Below are positions 21,954-33,712 of a stretch of DNA of 64,000 nt, piece by piece (within the stretch, counting starts at the first letter, position 1; each line of letters opens with the position of its first letter). The position numbers and the translations under genes are program-made. A model generated the notes under the pieces. The model searched no databases. It had not been told where the DNA came from and saw nothing but the letters and a program-made list of their open reading frames with translations. Location of the stretch: positions 1 to 64,000 of the forward strand of contig PYST01000102.1 in assembly GCA_003049485.1 (NCBI GenBank). Direction: 5' to 3'. The DNA is from Ophioceras dolichostomum. Its lineage: Eukaryota; Ascomycota; Sordariomycetes; Magnaporthales; Ophioceraceae.

Positions 21954-24547
21954 ATGACCGAAGCTGGCGCTCCCGTTATTTCAGGAGGAGCTCCTCCACC
22001 ACAACCACCAGAGATTTCTGGGACGGACAACGCGAACAAGTTCCAGGGCGCAATATCAGCATGGAGGAGTAGGTGATGGATGCTATTCCCTATGATCTAC
22101 CGGTACCAGAAATCGGGATTGCTAACCCTTCCACGCTCGTCCCCTGCCCTGCAGACCTCGATTTCACAACCCTCGTCTCGAAGCTCGACAACACAGCGTC
22201 AGAAATCGTCGCATACCAACGAGACTCGACAGTCCAGCGCAAGGACCTCGCCCAGAAGACGAAGGACTTCAGGAAGCTAGATGATGCCTCTAAGATATCA
22301 GAGATCAAGGGCTTGTTGAAAGGTGAGGAACTAAGACGAGCACGTGCTGGTGGACGGGGTTGCAGATATTGCTTAATTCCTTCCTGGGGAGGCTTCGTCC
22401 TCCTTACGATGAGACTTGGCGTTCTAGCTACTAACAATCTTCTTCGTTCTTTTCCTTTAACCACAGCCTACCAAACATTCATCGACCTCCTCACCAACCA
22501 CTCCAAATCCATCAATTCGTCCTTCATACACGCCTACAATGCGCTCTCCGACGCGCCCGACCCCTACCCTCTCCTCGAGGCCTCGGTGGACTCGATGCTC
22601 CTCTCCGAGGACACGCTCCCGAAGCTCACGGAAGAGAACCAGCACCTCCAGAGCACGGTGGCGAAGCTGACGACGCAGCTGGAGGACACGGAGGCGCGCC
22701 TGCAGACGGAGCGGGCGGCTCGCAGGGAGCTGGAGGAGAACCTGGAGTCGCGCGTCAAGGAGGTGGAGGCCACGTGGATCGCCGTCGTGGACGAGAAGAA
22801 AGACAACTGGGCCGCGAAGGAGAAGTCGCTGGAGGACAAGCTGGAGCACCAGGAGCGGCTGCTGAGCGGCATCAAGGCCAGCGAGGAGGTCAACGCCCGC
22901 CTGGGCAAGTCCGCCGCATCCGGCGGGGACGACGACGGCGCGGCGCAGCGGGGCTACTTCGCCAGCGCCGAGCTGGAGATGGTCAACTCGGAGCTGGAGC
23001 GCACCAGCGCGCGTCTGGCCGAGGTGGAGGCGCGCAACGAGCAGCTGCGCCTGGACCTGGCGCAGGCGGCCAAGTCCTCGCAGGTCCCGGGGGCTGGTTC
23101 TGGAGGGGGCGGCGCCGCCGCGAACCTGGAGGACGACCCGGCGTACATGCGCATGCGGTCAGAGAACTCGTCGCTGATGCGCAAGCTGGACGCCGCGAGG
23201 GTGGAGCGGGAGGCGCAGAAGCGAGACATGGACACGCGCCTGAGGGGGCTGGAGCGCGAGGTCGGCCTGCTCCGCGACGAGCGCGACGGCCTGAAGGCCA
23301 AGGTGCAGAAGTGGAGCGACTACGACGAGGTCAAGCAGGAGCTCGAAGTTCTCAAGAGCATCGAGTTCTCGACGGGTGACGACGACGAAGACGAAACAGG
23401 GGCGGCTGCGGTTGGCTCTTCCTCGGATGCAGTGGATGCCGTAGCAGAAGCGGCTGGTGGAGGAGGAGGGAAGGCTAAGGGCGAGACGCTGGAGCAGCTG
23501 CTCCTGGCGCGCAACAAGAAGCTGAGCGACGAGCTCACCATCCTCAGGGTCTCGCACCAGGACCTCCAGGCCCGGCTGCGCGACCTGCAGGAGGAGATGT
23601 CGCGCACGAACGCCGAGCTGGAGAAGTCGCAGACCCTGAATGAGAAGCTCGAGAACGACCTGCTGACGCTGCAGTCCGAGGGCGCCAACGCGTTCCCCTC
23701 AGGCGCGTCGGTCGCGGGGACATACGTCAGCCGGTACGCCGCGTCGGTCGCTCCCGGGCGCAAGGCAAGCGGCGGCGGCGGCGGCAGGACGTCGCCCACG
23801 TCGTCGATCATCAGCGGCTTCTCGCCCGCGCTGGGCAGCATCCCCGAGCCGGGCGGTTCTTTTTCTGGTGGCGGCGGATCGGGAGGGATCCTGCCCATGA
23901 TCACGGCGCAGCGCGACAGGTTCAAGAAGCGCAACGCCCAGCTCGAGCAGGAGCTGTCCGAGTCGCACCGGACCGTGTCCACGCTCCGCCAGGAGGTCGC
24001 CGCGCTCCAGCGCGACAACCTGAACCTTTACGAGAAGTCGCGCTACGTATCCAGCTACAACCGGGGCGGAGCGGCGGCACACCATCACGGCGACTCCGGG
24101 GGAGCAGCCTCCTCCGTGACGTCCGCGTCGGCCTATAGCGCGAACCCGAACCCCTCCACAATATCCATAGGCGGCGGCGGCGGCGGCGGAGGAACGGGCA
24201 ACCCGGGCATAGCGCTCGACAGGTACCGCAAGGCGTACGAGTCCAACCTGTCGCCGTTCGCGGCGTTCAGGGGCAGGGAGTCGGCGCGCGCGTACAGGCG
24301 GATGAGCCTGCCGGAGCGCGTCGTGTACAGCGCCACGCGCATGGTGCTGGCGAGCCGCACGAGCCGCAACCTGTTCGCCGCGTATTGCGTCGCGCTGCAC
24401 CTGCTGGTGTTCTTGGCCATGTACTGGCTCGGCACCGTGGACGTGGAGAAGCACGCCGTTTCGGTCGGCGCGGCGGCGGCGGCGGCGGCGGCGGCCCACG
24501 CTGCGGGGGCGGGTGATAGGAGGCCGCCGGCTATTGTTGACCAATGA
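21954..24547 (+). CDS. coy1: CASP/Coy1 Golgi golgin
   Basis: Three exons, 21954-22068, 22155-22322 and 22467-24547, encode 787 residues. CASP (yeast Coy1) is a tail-anchored coiled-coil protein of the Golgi that takes part in retrograde and intra-Golgi vesicle tethering. The conserved N-terminal block (LDFTTLVSKLD, IVAYQRDSTVQRKDLAQKTK, DFRKLDDASK) is split over exons 1 and 2. Residues about 150-620 are mostly heptad coiled coil, broken by Gly-rich linkers near 330 and by a Gly/Ser-rich stretch before the CASP C-terminal domain. A single membrane segment at about residues 729-750 (LFAAYCVALHLLVFLAMYWLG) is followed by a poly-Ala lumenal tail. The donor GTAGGT of intron 1 was chosen because only it joins the conserved block in frame. 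The two introns have GCTAAC and TACTAAC branch sites. Confidence 0.93.
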
Positions 24548-27500
24548 TGTTGTGCGATGTGGCGATGTGTGGTGTGTGGTGTGTGATAGTGGTGATGATG
24601 GTGATGGTGGTGATGGATGGGTACGAGTAGATTGTGCCTCCTTCGGGCATTTCATTGGGTACCTGACTACCTACCTACTTCGCATTTCCTCGGCTTCGAC
24701 ACCTGCCTCTTCATCCCCTCATGCCGCTGTGTAGACTTTGCCTTTCTTAGCTTGCGTCCCCTTTCTTTCCCCCCTTTGCTGGACTTGCCTTTGGTGTATC
24801 TATCTTGGTGGTTGTATTTCTGGAGTAATTTCGACACGCATGATATCTACATCTGGAGAAGGGTGGCTGAACCAAAAACATATGCCGTGGTGCTGCTGCT
24901 TTCTTCACTCCCTTGCTTTTTTTTCCTATTCTCCCTCCCGTCTCGCTTCCTCGCGTCTGTATTTTTTGTCCGACTGCCTTAATCCTGGTCTTGTTTCTTT
25001 GCTCAACCTATCGATGGAGACGGACTGCCGCCCCTAGCAGACGAGACATGGGAGGGAGGAGAGGATTCGTCATTGCCGTCTCGGAACTGCCCCCGGCGAC
25101 ATATTTGCTGTACCATAAAGCGTTTCTTGTATTGCCGTCCACTCGGCGGCTAGCCTGCTAGCTGAATAGCTGAGAGCCGGTTTTTGTGGGATCATGAATT
25201 TCACATGCTTGATACGGCGGGAAGAAGAGATGCTGTCGGCTGGCTGCCTTCACTTCCCTGTCGAATGTGGTTGGCTTTCTTGCCGGAATCTGTGATAGTT
25301 GAGCCGCCTTGCTCCGGAGATACGGCATCTGGTCGGCGGAAGTGCAAGTCCATGGATGGAAACATCCCTAGATGCCCGTCTCAATTTGTGTGTTGCCTAC
25401 TTTCAACTAGCTCCGGCACAGAGGACAGCCGGCCTTCGCTTGTCTATTATTGTAGGCAAGCAATCATCCTCGCCCGCGTGCCTGGCCCTTCTCTGTCTGG
25501 TACTGGCGCTGGAAATTACTTCCTTGTCATATATGTAGGACACGGTGTTGCGGGGAACGGGAATGTCGTGCAACTAACTACGGTATCTTCTTCCTCATTG
25601 AGTAGACCGAGCGAGGGCCGTCAGCGTACCAACCACCTGTCCATCGCTGTAAGTGTAGCTCCACTAGCTGGGAAGCACACTATTAATAATTTTCATTGGT
25701 TTCTGTCCCGGGAATTTTCTTCCCCGTTTTGGTGTCCCTATTCTGTCTCTCTGCCTGTCCTTTGTGGTGCTTTTGCTGTGCCTCCCGCCTTTTCTGTGCC
25801 TCCCGTTCACGCCTCGCTTCCTAGCTGTCTGTACCTATTGCGGGGTTTTGCTGGTTGTGCTATAGGAGGAACAGGTATCCGAACCAGAAGCGCCTGCTCG
25901 TCGGATCTCCCGTCATCCATATTAACCCCCCAGATGCAAGAATAAACGATGCTTGGATCCTACTGGTAGGCGTCTTAGAATGAAATGGAGGTCTCTCCTG
26001 ACAACAACAACCCTCTTGAACCCGTGGGCCTGACCTGCCAGAGGCGGCTACGAGTTTCTAGAGAAATATTGTAGAGCCAAGATGTCATGGGTTTTGGGAA
26101 AATGGGATATGGAGGATTTGGGATATGGAACATTCCGCCCCAGCTTTTGAAGGAAGACAAGACTTCTTGGTATTGACGGCAGCGGAGAATCGATTGGATG
26201 AGAAGGTCTGGTTTTTCATACCACGCGGGCGGCAGCAGCCTCCCAGCCCATCATACTTGCCGCCCGTCTGTCTTGTTTTGCCTTGATTTTTCGCGCTGAG
26301 GGCAGCGCCTAAACTTTCAGCCAGCAAATGTCTCTCCTCCCGTCGGTAGTGGTTCTATGTCCTACCAAGCTCTTTAGTCACTTAATGATTGAGGGCGAGC
26401 GAGTAGGAATGTCTATCTTTGACTGGTATACTTTCAGATATTTCTATCGCACTCGAGAGAGTCTTGGAAGGCAGGTGGAGCACAGCGCCGCGTACCCGCT
26501 TTGCTAGCGATGACGTTGGCACGTTTGGCGGGGGTTTGAAGTCGTGATGACAGCGATGGATCTCTCTATTCTTGAACCCTCCTTTTTTTGATCATCTGAG
26601 GCCTTGGAGGCTCTGGAAAATCGGTGTATTCCTGGGACAAGAAGCTTGAGTCGGACAGGACCGCACGTGTCGCTGCAGCTGATTCTCGCCGTGCAACGGG
26701 CGGTCAGTCGCACGGAGAAGCTGTACGCGTATCCCGAGCGACGATGATCCAAGATTTGGCGCCGACTACATCGGGTGGCCTTATCTCTCAGCGGCTTTGC
26801 AGACCGTATCGCCCGAGACTGAACGACACGTTGCTCGCCGATTCCACCACTTGACATGAAAAGGATCCAGACGGAACGGTGGTATTCTAGCTAGAATTTC
26901 TTCAGGAAAGTAGGTACCTAATGAATCCATCTCCATTGGCTCCATTGGACAGATCCGACCATCCAATAATAATACCCCGCCGAGAGATTCGTTTGTGCCA
27001 GATCGCGGCAAAGGCAACGAACCAGGGTTCTTCTCTTGAGTTGTTGGCTTCCCGACCGCGAGTCGCCAGCGAAAGCTGACCGTGTCTGTCCCACTTCTGA
27101 TGGGGAGCACGGGCCAACAGTCTCTTCTTCCCGTTATTTTTGCTCCCGAGGCCAAGTGGGCCTCGCGCTTTTCGCGGTTGCTATTTCTGTCCTATTTAGC
27201 CGCTGACGCTTAAGAGGAATATTAACACACCCTCTTTGTCCCCCCCTCTCTTTTTGATCGGCCTTTTTTTGAACACAGGTTCATGTAGAACTTTGCTGCA
27301 AAGCAACGCTGCAGAAATCTTATTCGCGTCATTCTACCGTTACGTTCCCGTAAAAAGACATCCAAGATCTATTCTTCCATTGCCTGGGAATAACATATGA
27401 GAAGTCGATCGATGAATGCTGACTAGGAACGAGATGTGAGTCTGCCAACTGCTCCGGAGAGTGTGGACGTCGAGTCCAATAGTCTCACGCCTCGAGCCTC

Positions 27501-29000
27501 GAGAAGGCAAGCAAGGTCGGGTCGAGCTATCATCGGCTCATGCTTTAGAGCATCCTCAATAGCATACAGACAGGATCATAGCACCAAGCTGCTAACTCGG
27601 ATGGCTAATGACCCATCCGAACTTTTCAGGTACAGATAGCAGGGGATTGGCCCCGCGCCAGAACATTGGGATTTACGGTTATCTGGTCCCTGAATCGAGG
27701 TATGTACAGCCTCGATCTTATCAGGGACCGTTAGGAACGCTCGGCTCTTCTGCTCCAGTTTTGACAGCCTGTGGCAGGACAGGTCAGGCTATGGTCAGAA
27801 GTGCCGGCGCGCTCTCAACGTCTCGCTTCCGCTCTCAATTCAGAGGCTGAGCATCAACTACCGGGGCCGATCTGGGGAAGACCAAATTGTGTTGGATCTG
27901 TGGCATCACAGAAGGCTTCCATTTCACGGGCTGAAATCACGTTGGACAACCCCCAATTCTTCAGGCCTCGCCAATCTCTCGGGTCAAAAACGCCACACCT
28001 AGGGACTCCAGACGACATGGAGGCCAGACCTAACTGAGATCGACAGAGTCCCAGGTAACAGTGAACCTCTTGGTAAGGCCTCTTTTACTGCTGCTCGCCT
28101 CCTTTGATCAATCGTCAAAACCCGCGCGCTCTCTCCACCTCAAACGACAAGTGTTTTCAGGACGGCCGCTTCGGGGTGGGCAAAAAGGGAAGAGGAAAGG
28201 GGGGGTGTGTGGCTAGAGCCGAAGTGAGGGGCGTGAGACCTACCGTCGCGGCCAGGCGCTTGCAACGGGTCGCTCGACGCTAGCAGGGTTACATGGTTAC
28301 ATGCTCGAGGCACCCCTGGAGAAGATCTCGCTACGCTCATCCACACAGATCCTGGCATTCCAAATGCCTGCCCAATCCCGACAGCTAGAGCCTCCGCAGA
28401 GGGGGAGGTTCATTTTTCAATGATTTTGGCGGGCGGTTGCTGATGGAGGTCTCTTCTAGGGTCCTTGCGTGCCCTTACTTACACTCAACCCACCACCCAC
28501 CTCTTCCCACCACTTCCACGAGCCGCCCGCCGAGTAAAGTAGACCGGCGGCATCCAGCTTCCGAGTGAGAAATCCGTACGTACCTGAATTTAGGTCCCCC
28601 CCTCCCATGCAGGCGTCCCGTCCGGGAAGGCGTCCGGCTTCCACAAGCAGGGGTCAAGCCATCATGGGTATCGGTATAATAGAAATCATCCCCCTCTCCC
28701 CTCGAAGTCGATGGGAGGTTGGGGGATCACCACATTCTCGTGATACATCAGCGAACGTCTGATATATCAGAACGTCAACTCCTTTCCCGTTTCCTTTTTC
28801 CTTTCCTTTTCTTTTCCTTTTCTGTTTCCTTACTCGGGTCTCCTCTGTCTTTCCTTCGCTGTCTCATCGAGTCTCTTCTTTGCTTTTCCATCTCTCGTGA
28901 CGATCACCAACGCGGTCACTCTCTCGAATCAAATCTCAAGGAAGAAGAGCAGGCAGGGAACAAAAGAGCAAGGGATAACTACCTACTTCTGCGCGACAAA
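24548..29000. other. Long intergenic region (4.4 kb)
   Basis: Begins with GT/GAT-rich DNA after coy1. A 253-codon frame at 25184-25945 opens with GTG, has random-looking composition and no motif, so it is not called. The middle contains an imperfect hairpin (listed separately). The right 300 bases are the presumed promoter of the DUF3455 gene, with a long CT-rich tract (about 28776-28875). No transposon feature was recognised. Confidence 0.5.
27685..27729. repeat. Imperfect inverted repeat (hairpin)
   Basis: Left arm ggtccctgaatcgagg (27685-27700), nine-base loop, right arm cctcgat (27710-27716), a four-base bulge, then tcagggacc (27721-27729). Sixteen paired bases in two blocks (nine and seven). 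It is not next to a gene end, so it is not an obvious terminator. Confidence 0.6.
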
Positions 29001-29964
29001 ATGCTCACCTCGGTACTCTTCGCTTCGGCGCTCGTCGCCTCGGCATACGCCGCCCCGGCTCAGCCCAGCTTCAACATGGACGCGGCCATGCCCGGTTCCA
29101 TCGAGGTGGTGTCGGACTACTTCAACATGCTGGCTAGGAAGGTGCAGGAGCAGAGGTCCATGTCACAGGCGCCGGTCTGCGACCTGTCGAAAGCATCACT
29201 CCCTGTTAACCCAGGCTGTACGTTGAACCCTCGCTGCCGAAGTACAAGAGACCAAAGAAGGGACATAAACTGACATCAACAAAACAGCGACAACACCACT
29301 ACCCCCACCAACGGCTGGGTATAAGCTGAAGCACATCGCCATCGGCCGCGGCACGCAGAACTACACGTGCGACGCCGGGAACGCGACTGCCGTCCCAGGT
29401 GTTGCAGGCGCCGTGGCGACGCTCTTCAACGCTTCCTGTGTCGGCGCCACGTACCCGGGGCTCCTGGACCAGCTCTCCCGCGTCGTCGTCCTTTTCAACC
29501 TGACCGACGGTGAGCTACCTAAGATGGCGCCTTCCGGGCTCGCCATCTCGGGCAAGCACTACTTCGCGCCCAACTTCACCGTGCCCTTCTTCGACATGGA
29601 CACCCAGGCCCAGCAGATCGGCAGGTGCGCCGCCGCCAAGAACAACACGGACCCGGCTCCCAAGGACGCGCCCAAGGGCCAGCGCGGAGAGGCTGCGGTC
29701 CCGTGGCTCAAGCTCACCGCCCGCGAGGGCACCACGGGCGACATTCAGGAGGTCTACAGGGTCGGCACCGCCGGCGGCAGCGCACCGGCGAACTGCAAGG
29801 ACTCACCAGCCCACTTCGAGGTGCAATACGCTGCGCAGTATGTCCCCTCCTCTCTTCTATCTCTACACTACTTCCCCTCGCTTCATTGGAAATTGTTCTC
29901 TAACGTTGGCCGCTTCTTCTTCATCAACAGATACTGGTTCTTCGAGGGCAAGAAGTCGACATAA
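29001..29964 (+). CDS. Secreted DUF3455 protein (often mis-named malate dehydrogenase)
   Basis: Three exons, 29001-29217, 29288-29837 and 29931-29964, encode 266 residues. A signal peptide is clear: MLTSVLFASALVASAYA followed by APA. The mature region shows the DUF3455 pattern: GYKLKHIAIGRGTQNYTC near residue 85, a segment asking for an aroma-like beta fold with SGKHYFAPN and FFDM, VPWLKL near 200, and the closing AQYWFFEG. Several NxT/NxS sites (NYT, NAT, NAS, NLT, NFT, NNT) suggest N-glycosylation. Database records for this family often carry the name malate dehydrogenase without catalytic residues, and I see no dinucleotide-binding motif here. The function is unknown, but extracellular location is well supported. 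The last exon is only 34 nt. The upstream CT-rich tract fits an actively transcribed fungal promoter. Confidence 0.9.
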
Positions 29965-31523
29965 AGAGTGAAGCATAGACACAATAGTGTCTCTCCTTTC
30001 TCTTCTCTCTGTCTTTCTTTCTTCACCCTTAGATCATGAGACCATGACCAACAAAAAATTCGCCGCTGTATTGATAATGGGGAGGGCGATACCAAAATGC
30101 AAAGCTACCGACCTACACACAATCTGCCAACTCATCCGTACACACCTACCTCTTCCTCTACCTACCTAGGTACATACCTTCGCAGGCAGTCAAACATGCA
30201 TACAAAACTGTATATCCACGGAACGCAACGGTATGGGCTAGCACGGGCTGCCCCTGTTGCGCTTCTTGTCCTATTACTTCTCTTTTTTTTTACGCATCTT
30301 CATTTCTTGGCGGGAGACGGCGTTTAAAGGCGCTCTTTCTCGCTCGGCAGGATTTAAACCCCCATTTGTTTTCTTTTTCTGTTCACTTACAGGTACCTCC
30401 ACAACGAGGTCGGCGGCATTAGTCTGGACGGGCGGGCAGGAACTTTCTAAACTGCAAATATTTAATTCATTATTGGAAGAGAACCAATCCTTGAGCGACC
30501 TCCTCGTCGTGTCTGTTGTCTCCGTTTGCGCAATGCTGTGTCTCTCGCATATGATCCCCCCTTGTTCACAATTACCTCCTGGGAAAAAAGAGAGGCTCTT
30601 AAGGAGTCCGGAAGGGTCGGCTCCGCCAAGTAGTCGGGTTCAACCATGGATGAGGGGTAGGTATCTCACTGGCTGACGCTTGACAACAGGAGGTCGGAGA
30701 TCTCCTCCACGAACACAAACGGAGATTTCCTGAGGGAAAGGCCAGCCGTCTGTGTTGCGGTGTGGGGGTAGGTTACTGATTTTGCCCAGCCATATTTCTC
30801 TTCAGGATAGACGGGTTTGTGTGTCTTTGAGGTGCAGAGTAGCAGTGTGAAGTAGCAGTGGATGGACTGCAGATGGTGAGCACTCCTTCGAACCGCAGAT
30901 CTCAGACACAAGGAGTTTGCCGTCTCAGGTGTGGCCGTTGGTTGGCCCCCCAGCAGAAACTCTCTTACCGTTGCACAGAAAATCTTCGCTTTTTAGCCCA
31001 CTATCTGATCTCTCCCCTCCATGTGTCCCTCTTCTTATCACGGTTTATTTTCCTTCATTACCCTGGGAGAAGTTCCGAATTGATCCGCGGCATGCGGGTC
31101 CCGTCCGTGCCTTTTGCTCTTGTAAGGCTGTGGATGGTCTGAACGACCTACTACGACGAGGAAGGGGGTAACAAAGAGAGAGAAAAGACCCGAGCGGAGC
31201 TGACAGATGCCGAACATCAAACTTGATGATCTTCAACACCCCAAGCAAAGCAAGTTCACGCACCCCCTCTGTTCACACCTCGTTCATAACCGGCCCAATC
31301 GGTATGGTTCACGAACGAACTGCTGTCGGGACGAGAGCAGAATACGGACATAATCGGCGAAAAGAGAAAGCAGGGGCCTATTGGAGGGTGTTATTCTCGC
31401 TTTCCCAGAAACACTTCGTGCTTCAACACCCAATGGCAGTCATCTTTCTGAAGCATCGCGTCTTCTGCGTTTTGCAATCCCCTGCAGATGCCCTCCTACC
31501 TACTACCTACTACATACTTATCT
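29965..31523. other. Intergenic region between the DUF3455 and NUDIX genes
   Basis: The two genes converge here, so this stretch holds both 3' flanks. Frames on both strands are short, lack ATG starts or splice support, and show no motif. Nothing else recognised. Confidence 0.5.
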
Positions 31524-32090
31524 CTACTTCGTATGCGCTCCCACAAGTTCGATGGCTTTCTTGACCATCTCGCGATCTACCCGGAACGTCAATTTGTCCA
31601 GACCTTCGGCATAGCTGTAAAACTCGACCGAGTACCTCTCCCTCTCCCCCTCCTCCGGTGCCTCCTTTGGTGGCACCACCTCCTCGTCCACAGCGGCGAC
31701 AAACCACCAGATGAGCTTGATTTGTCCTTCACCAAGGCGACGGACTTGAAGGGTGAAGGGCTCGCAGATGCCGAGGTAGAAGCGCGCTTGGTCGTCTACC
31801 AGCTGCTCGGTTTCCACCGCCAGGGGGCAACGAGTGTGCATGTTCAAGGGGAGAAGACGACAGGTGAAGCCGGTCTCCTCGCTGAGCTCGCGCAGGGCAG
31901 TGGCCTGGCTAGCCTCTCCGCAGTTGCGCCGTCCCTTGGCCAGCACGTACTCGTCGCGCTTCAGGAGATGAAGTACGCAGATTTCTCGGGAAGAGAGGTG
32001 GAATAGAACTGCGCCCGCGCTTTCGATGAATGCATCAGACGTGTACTGCTCCGATTCGAATCGAGATTCGGCCGTGGCGGGCGTGGCGTC
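31524..32090 (-). CDS. NUDIX hydrolase (5' end unresolved)
   Basis: The frame from 32090 to the TAA/TAG-type stop at 31524-31526 has 188 sense codons. A complete NUDIX box is present: counting from 32090, G53 RRNCG E59, seven residues, then RELSEETGF, matching GX5EX7REUXEEXGU, which binds the metal and cleaves a nucleoside diphosphate linked to some other moiety. The flanking strands (SAGAVLF, EICVLHLLKRDEYVLAKG, then KLIWWFVA and a final LTFRVDREMVKKAIEL helix) match fungal NUDIX proteins with diadenosine- or diphosphoinositol-polyphosphate-type names. The region has no in-frame ATG. The nearest upstream one, at 32120, is followed after nine codons by an in-frame TAG at 32091-32093. Either that TAG is a splice acceptor for an unseen upstream exon or it is a nonsense mutation. 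Substrate unknown. Confidence 0.78.
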   Translation of the reverse strand, partial: DATPATAESRFESEQYTSDAFIESAGAVLFHLSSREICVLHLLKRDEYVLAKGRRNCGEASQATALRELSEETGFTCRLLPLNMHTRCPLAVETEQLVDDQARFYLGICEPFTLQVRRLGEGQIKLIWWFVAAVDEEVVPPKEAPEEGERERYSVEFYSYAEGLDKLTFRVDREMVKKAIELVGAHTK

Positions 32091-33712
32091 CTAGTTGCTG
32101 TCAATATTAGACGTATTCATTAGAATTATACGCGGCAGATGGCTTGTTTACCTTGATTCTGGGTGAGCCTGGCCCGTGAAGTGCGCACGTCGGGAGGGAA
32201 CGAGATGACTATCTGGCGAGTGCCCAAAAGTATCGTGCGTTTTGGCGTGTGCAGGACGATGTGTATGTTGGTATTTCGAAGCTGATTTAGATGGCCCAAT
32301 TATATCAAGGCAGGTTGTGTCTTGGACTGCCACAAGGACATGCGTACTACAAAGAAGAAGACGGTCAGCTTTTGCTTTTCCAGGCAGGCCGAGCAGGCCA
32401 CCGATGTAAACGCCGAGGGCAGGTTTCCTATCGGGGTGACGGTTAACGTCAACGCGAGCGCCATGTTCCGGCGGAATATGGGCGACACCTAGCAGATCGA
32501 CTGTCAAGATTGAATGTGTAAGTACTCAGAGTTGCCCTAGACCAACTAGCTACTACGTATCCGTCTGAGGGACGGCTCTCACCAACGGCATGTAGTGTAA
32601 CACTCCAGCTAGGTGGTGATGTGGGCAGCGACTTTGATGCTGTTGATGAAATGCAAAGAATGACGGTCCTGTCGTCCACTTGCCTGTGGATTGGATGGTC
32701 AACAACAATTTGTCTTGCTATTTTTTTGGAGCAAGACTTGAAAAAAAAGAAAGCCCACTACCTGATCCGACTATGAGTCGGGGGTGATCAGCACAAACTA
32801 GGCCAAGTTCGTTCGTGTAACGGTGAAATGGTGAATTGGAAGCTTCAGATATATCGGATGAAAGGACGGCCTCCTCCGGAGACCGAAATGAACTGAGTGC
32901 GGCCGTCATCCAAAACCAAGGACTCAACGCAAATGGCCTAGATCTCGTGCTATAGCTCTTTAGTTTTGACGGACAGCGCTTGCGGGACTTGAAAGAAAGC
33001 GGGAGTGCGAGAGGGCGGCATTGCGGATAGATCTGCAATGATGGCGTTTCGGCACCATCCAGGGTCCATCCTATGAACGGGCGGCAGGTAGGCAAGGATG
33101 AAGCTCCATGATCCAACGATATGCGCTGTTCACATGACCAACTGGCCCAGCATCTGGCGATCCGGATTCACACCGTCCCATTGCATCGAGACGGACCTGC
33201 CTGAAACCTGTTTAGACGTCAAAAGGGGCCTGCCAGCATGCGGAGGGCAGGGGGCAAGATCAGCAAGAGTATTGGAAACGGCAATATCGAGCGGTACACC
33301 GAGTCAAGGCTACACCGAGGTAAGGCACGCCGAGGCATCTGATCCTAGTTGAGCAGCTCCGGGGACTGCGTTGATCGCCGAGGTCGTGGAAATGGAAGCA
33401 TGAAATGTAAGAGGTCGGCCGGCAGACAGCAAGACCAAGGCACAAAGGATGACAGGATGAGGGGAAGAGAACACGCGCATACCCAAAACAATACCAATGT
33501 GCATTAACGATGGGGAGTTTTATCCCCGGGTATACATATACTCGTTTTGCTTTAATCCAGAACGCCAGACCCAAACCCGACTCGCCGGCCCAAGAGTGAC
33601 CTAGGCAGTACTCCCAATCCAGGGATACCACCTCCATGGCGAGAAGATAACGAAAGCGAAGAGGTGGCCGAAAGTTCCCACTTCCCCGACCTACCTACAT
33701 GGGTAGGTGCCC
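32091..33712. other. Intergenic region between the NUDIX gene and med11
   Basis: It should contain the 5' exon or promoter of the NUDIX gene and the 3' flank of med11. A minus-strand frame at about 32300-32470 starts with ATG and has a balanced composition, but it has no recognised family and could not be joined in phase to the NUDIX exon. No other gene supported. Confidence 0.45.

Noticed and set aside
25184..25945. 253-codon frame on the plus strand
   Set aside because: Starts at GTG, has random-looking composition without motif or splice support, and lies in a noncoding region.
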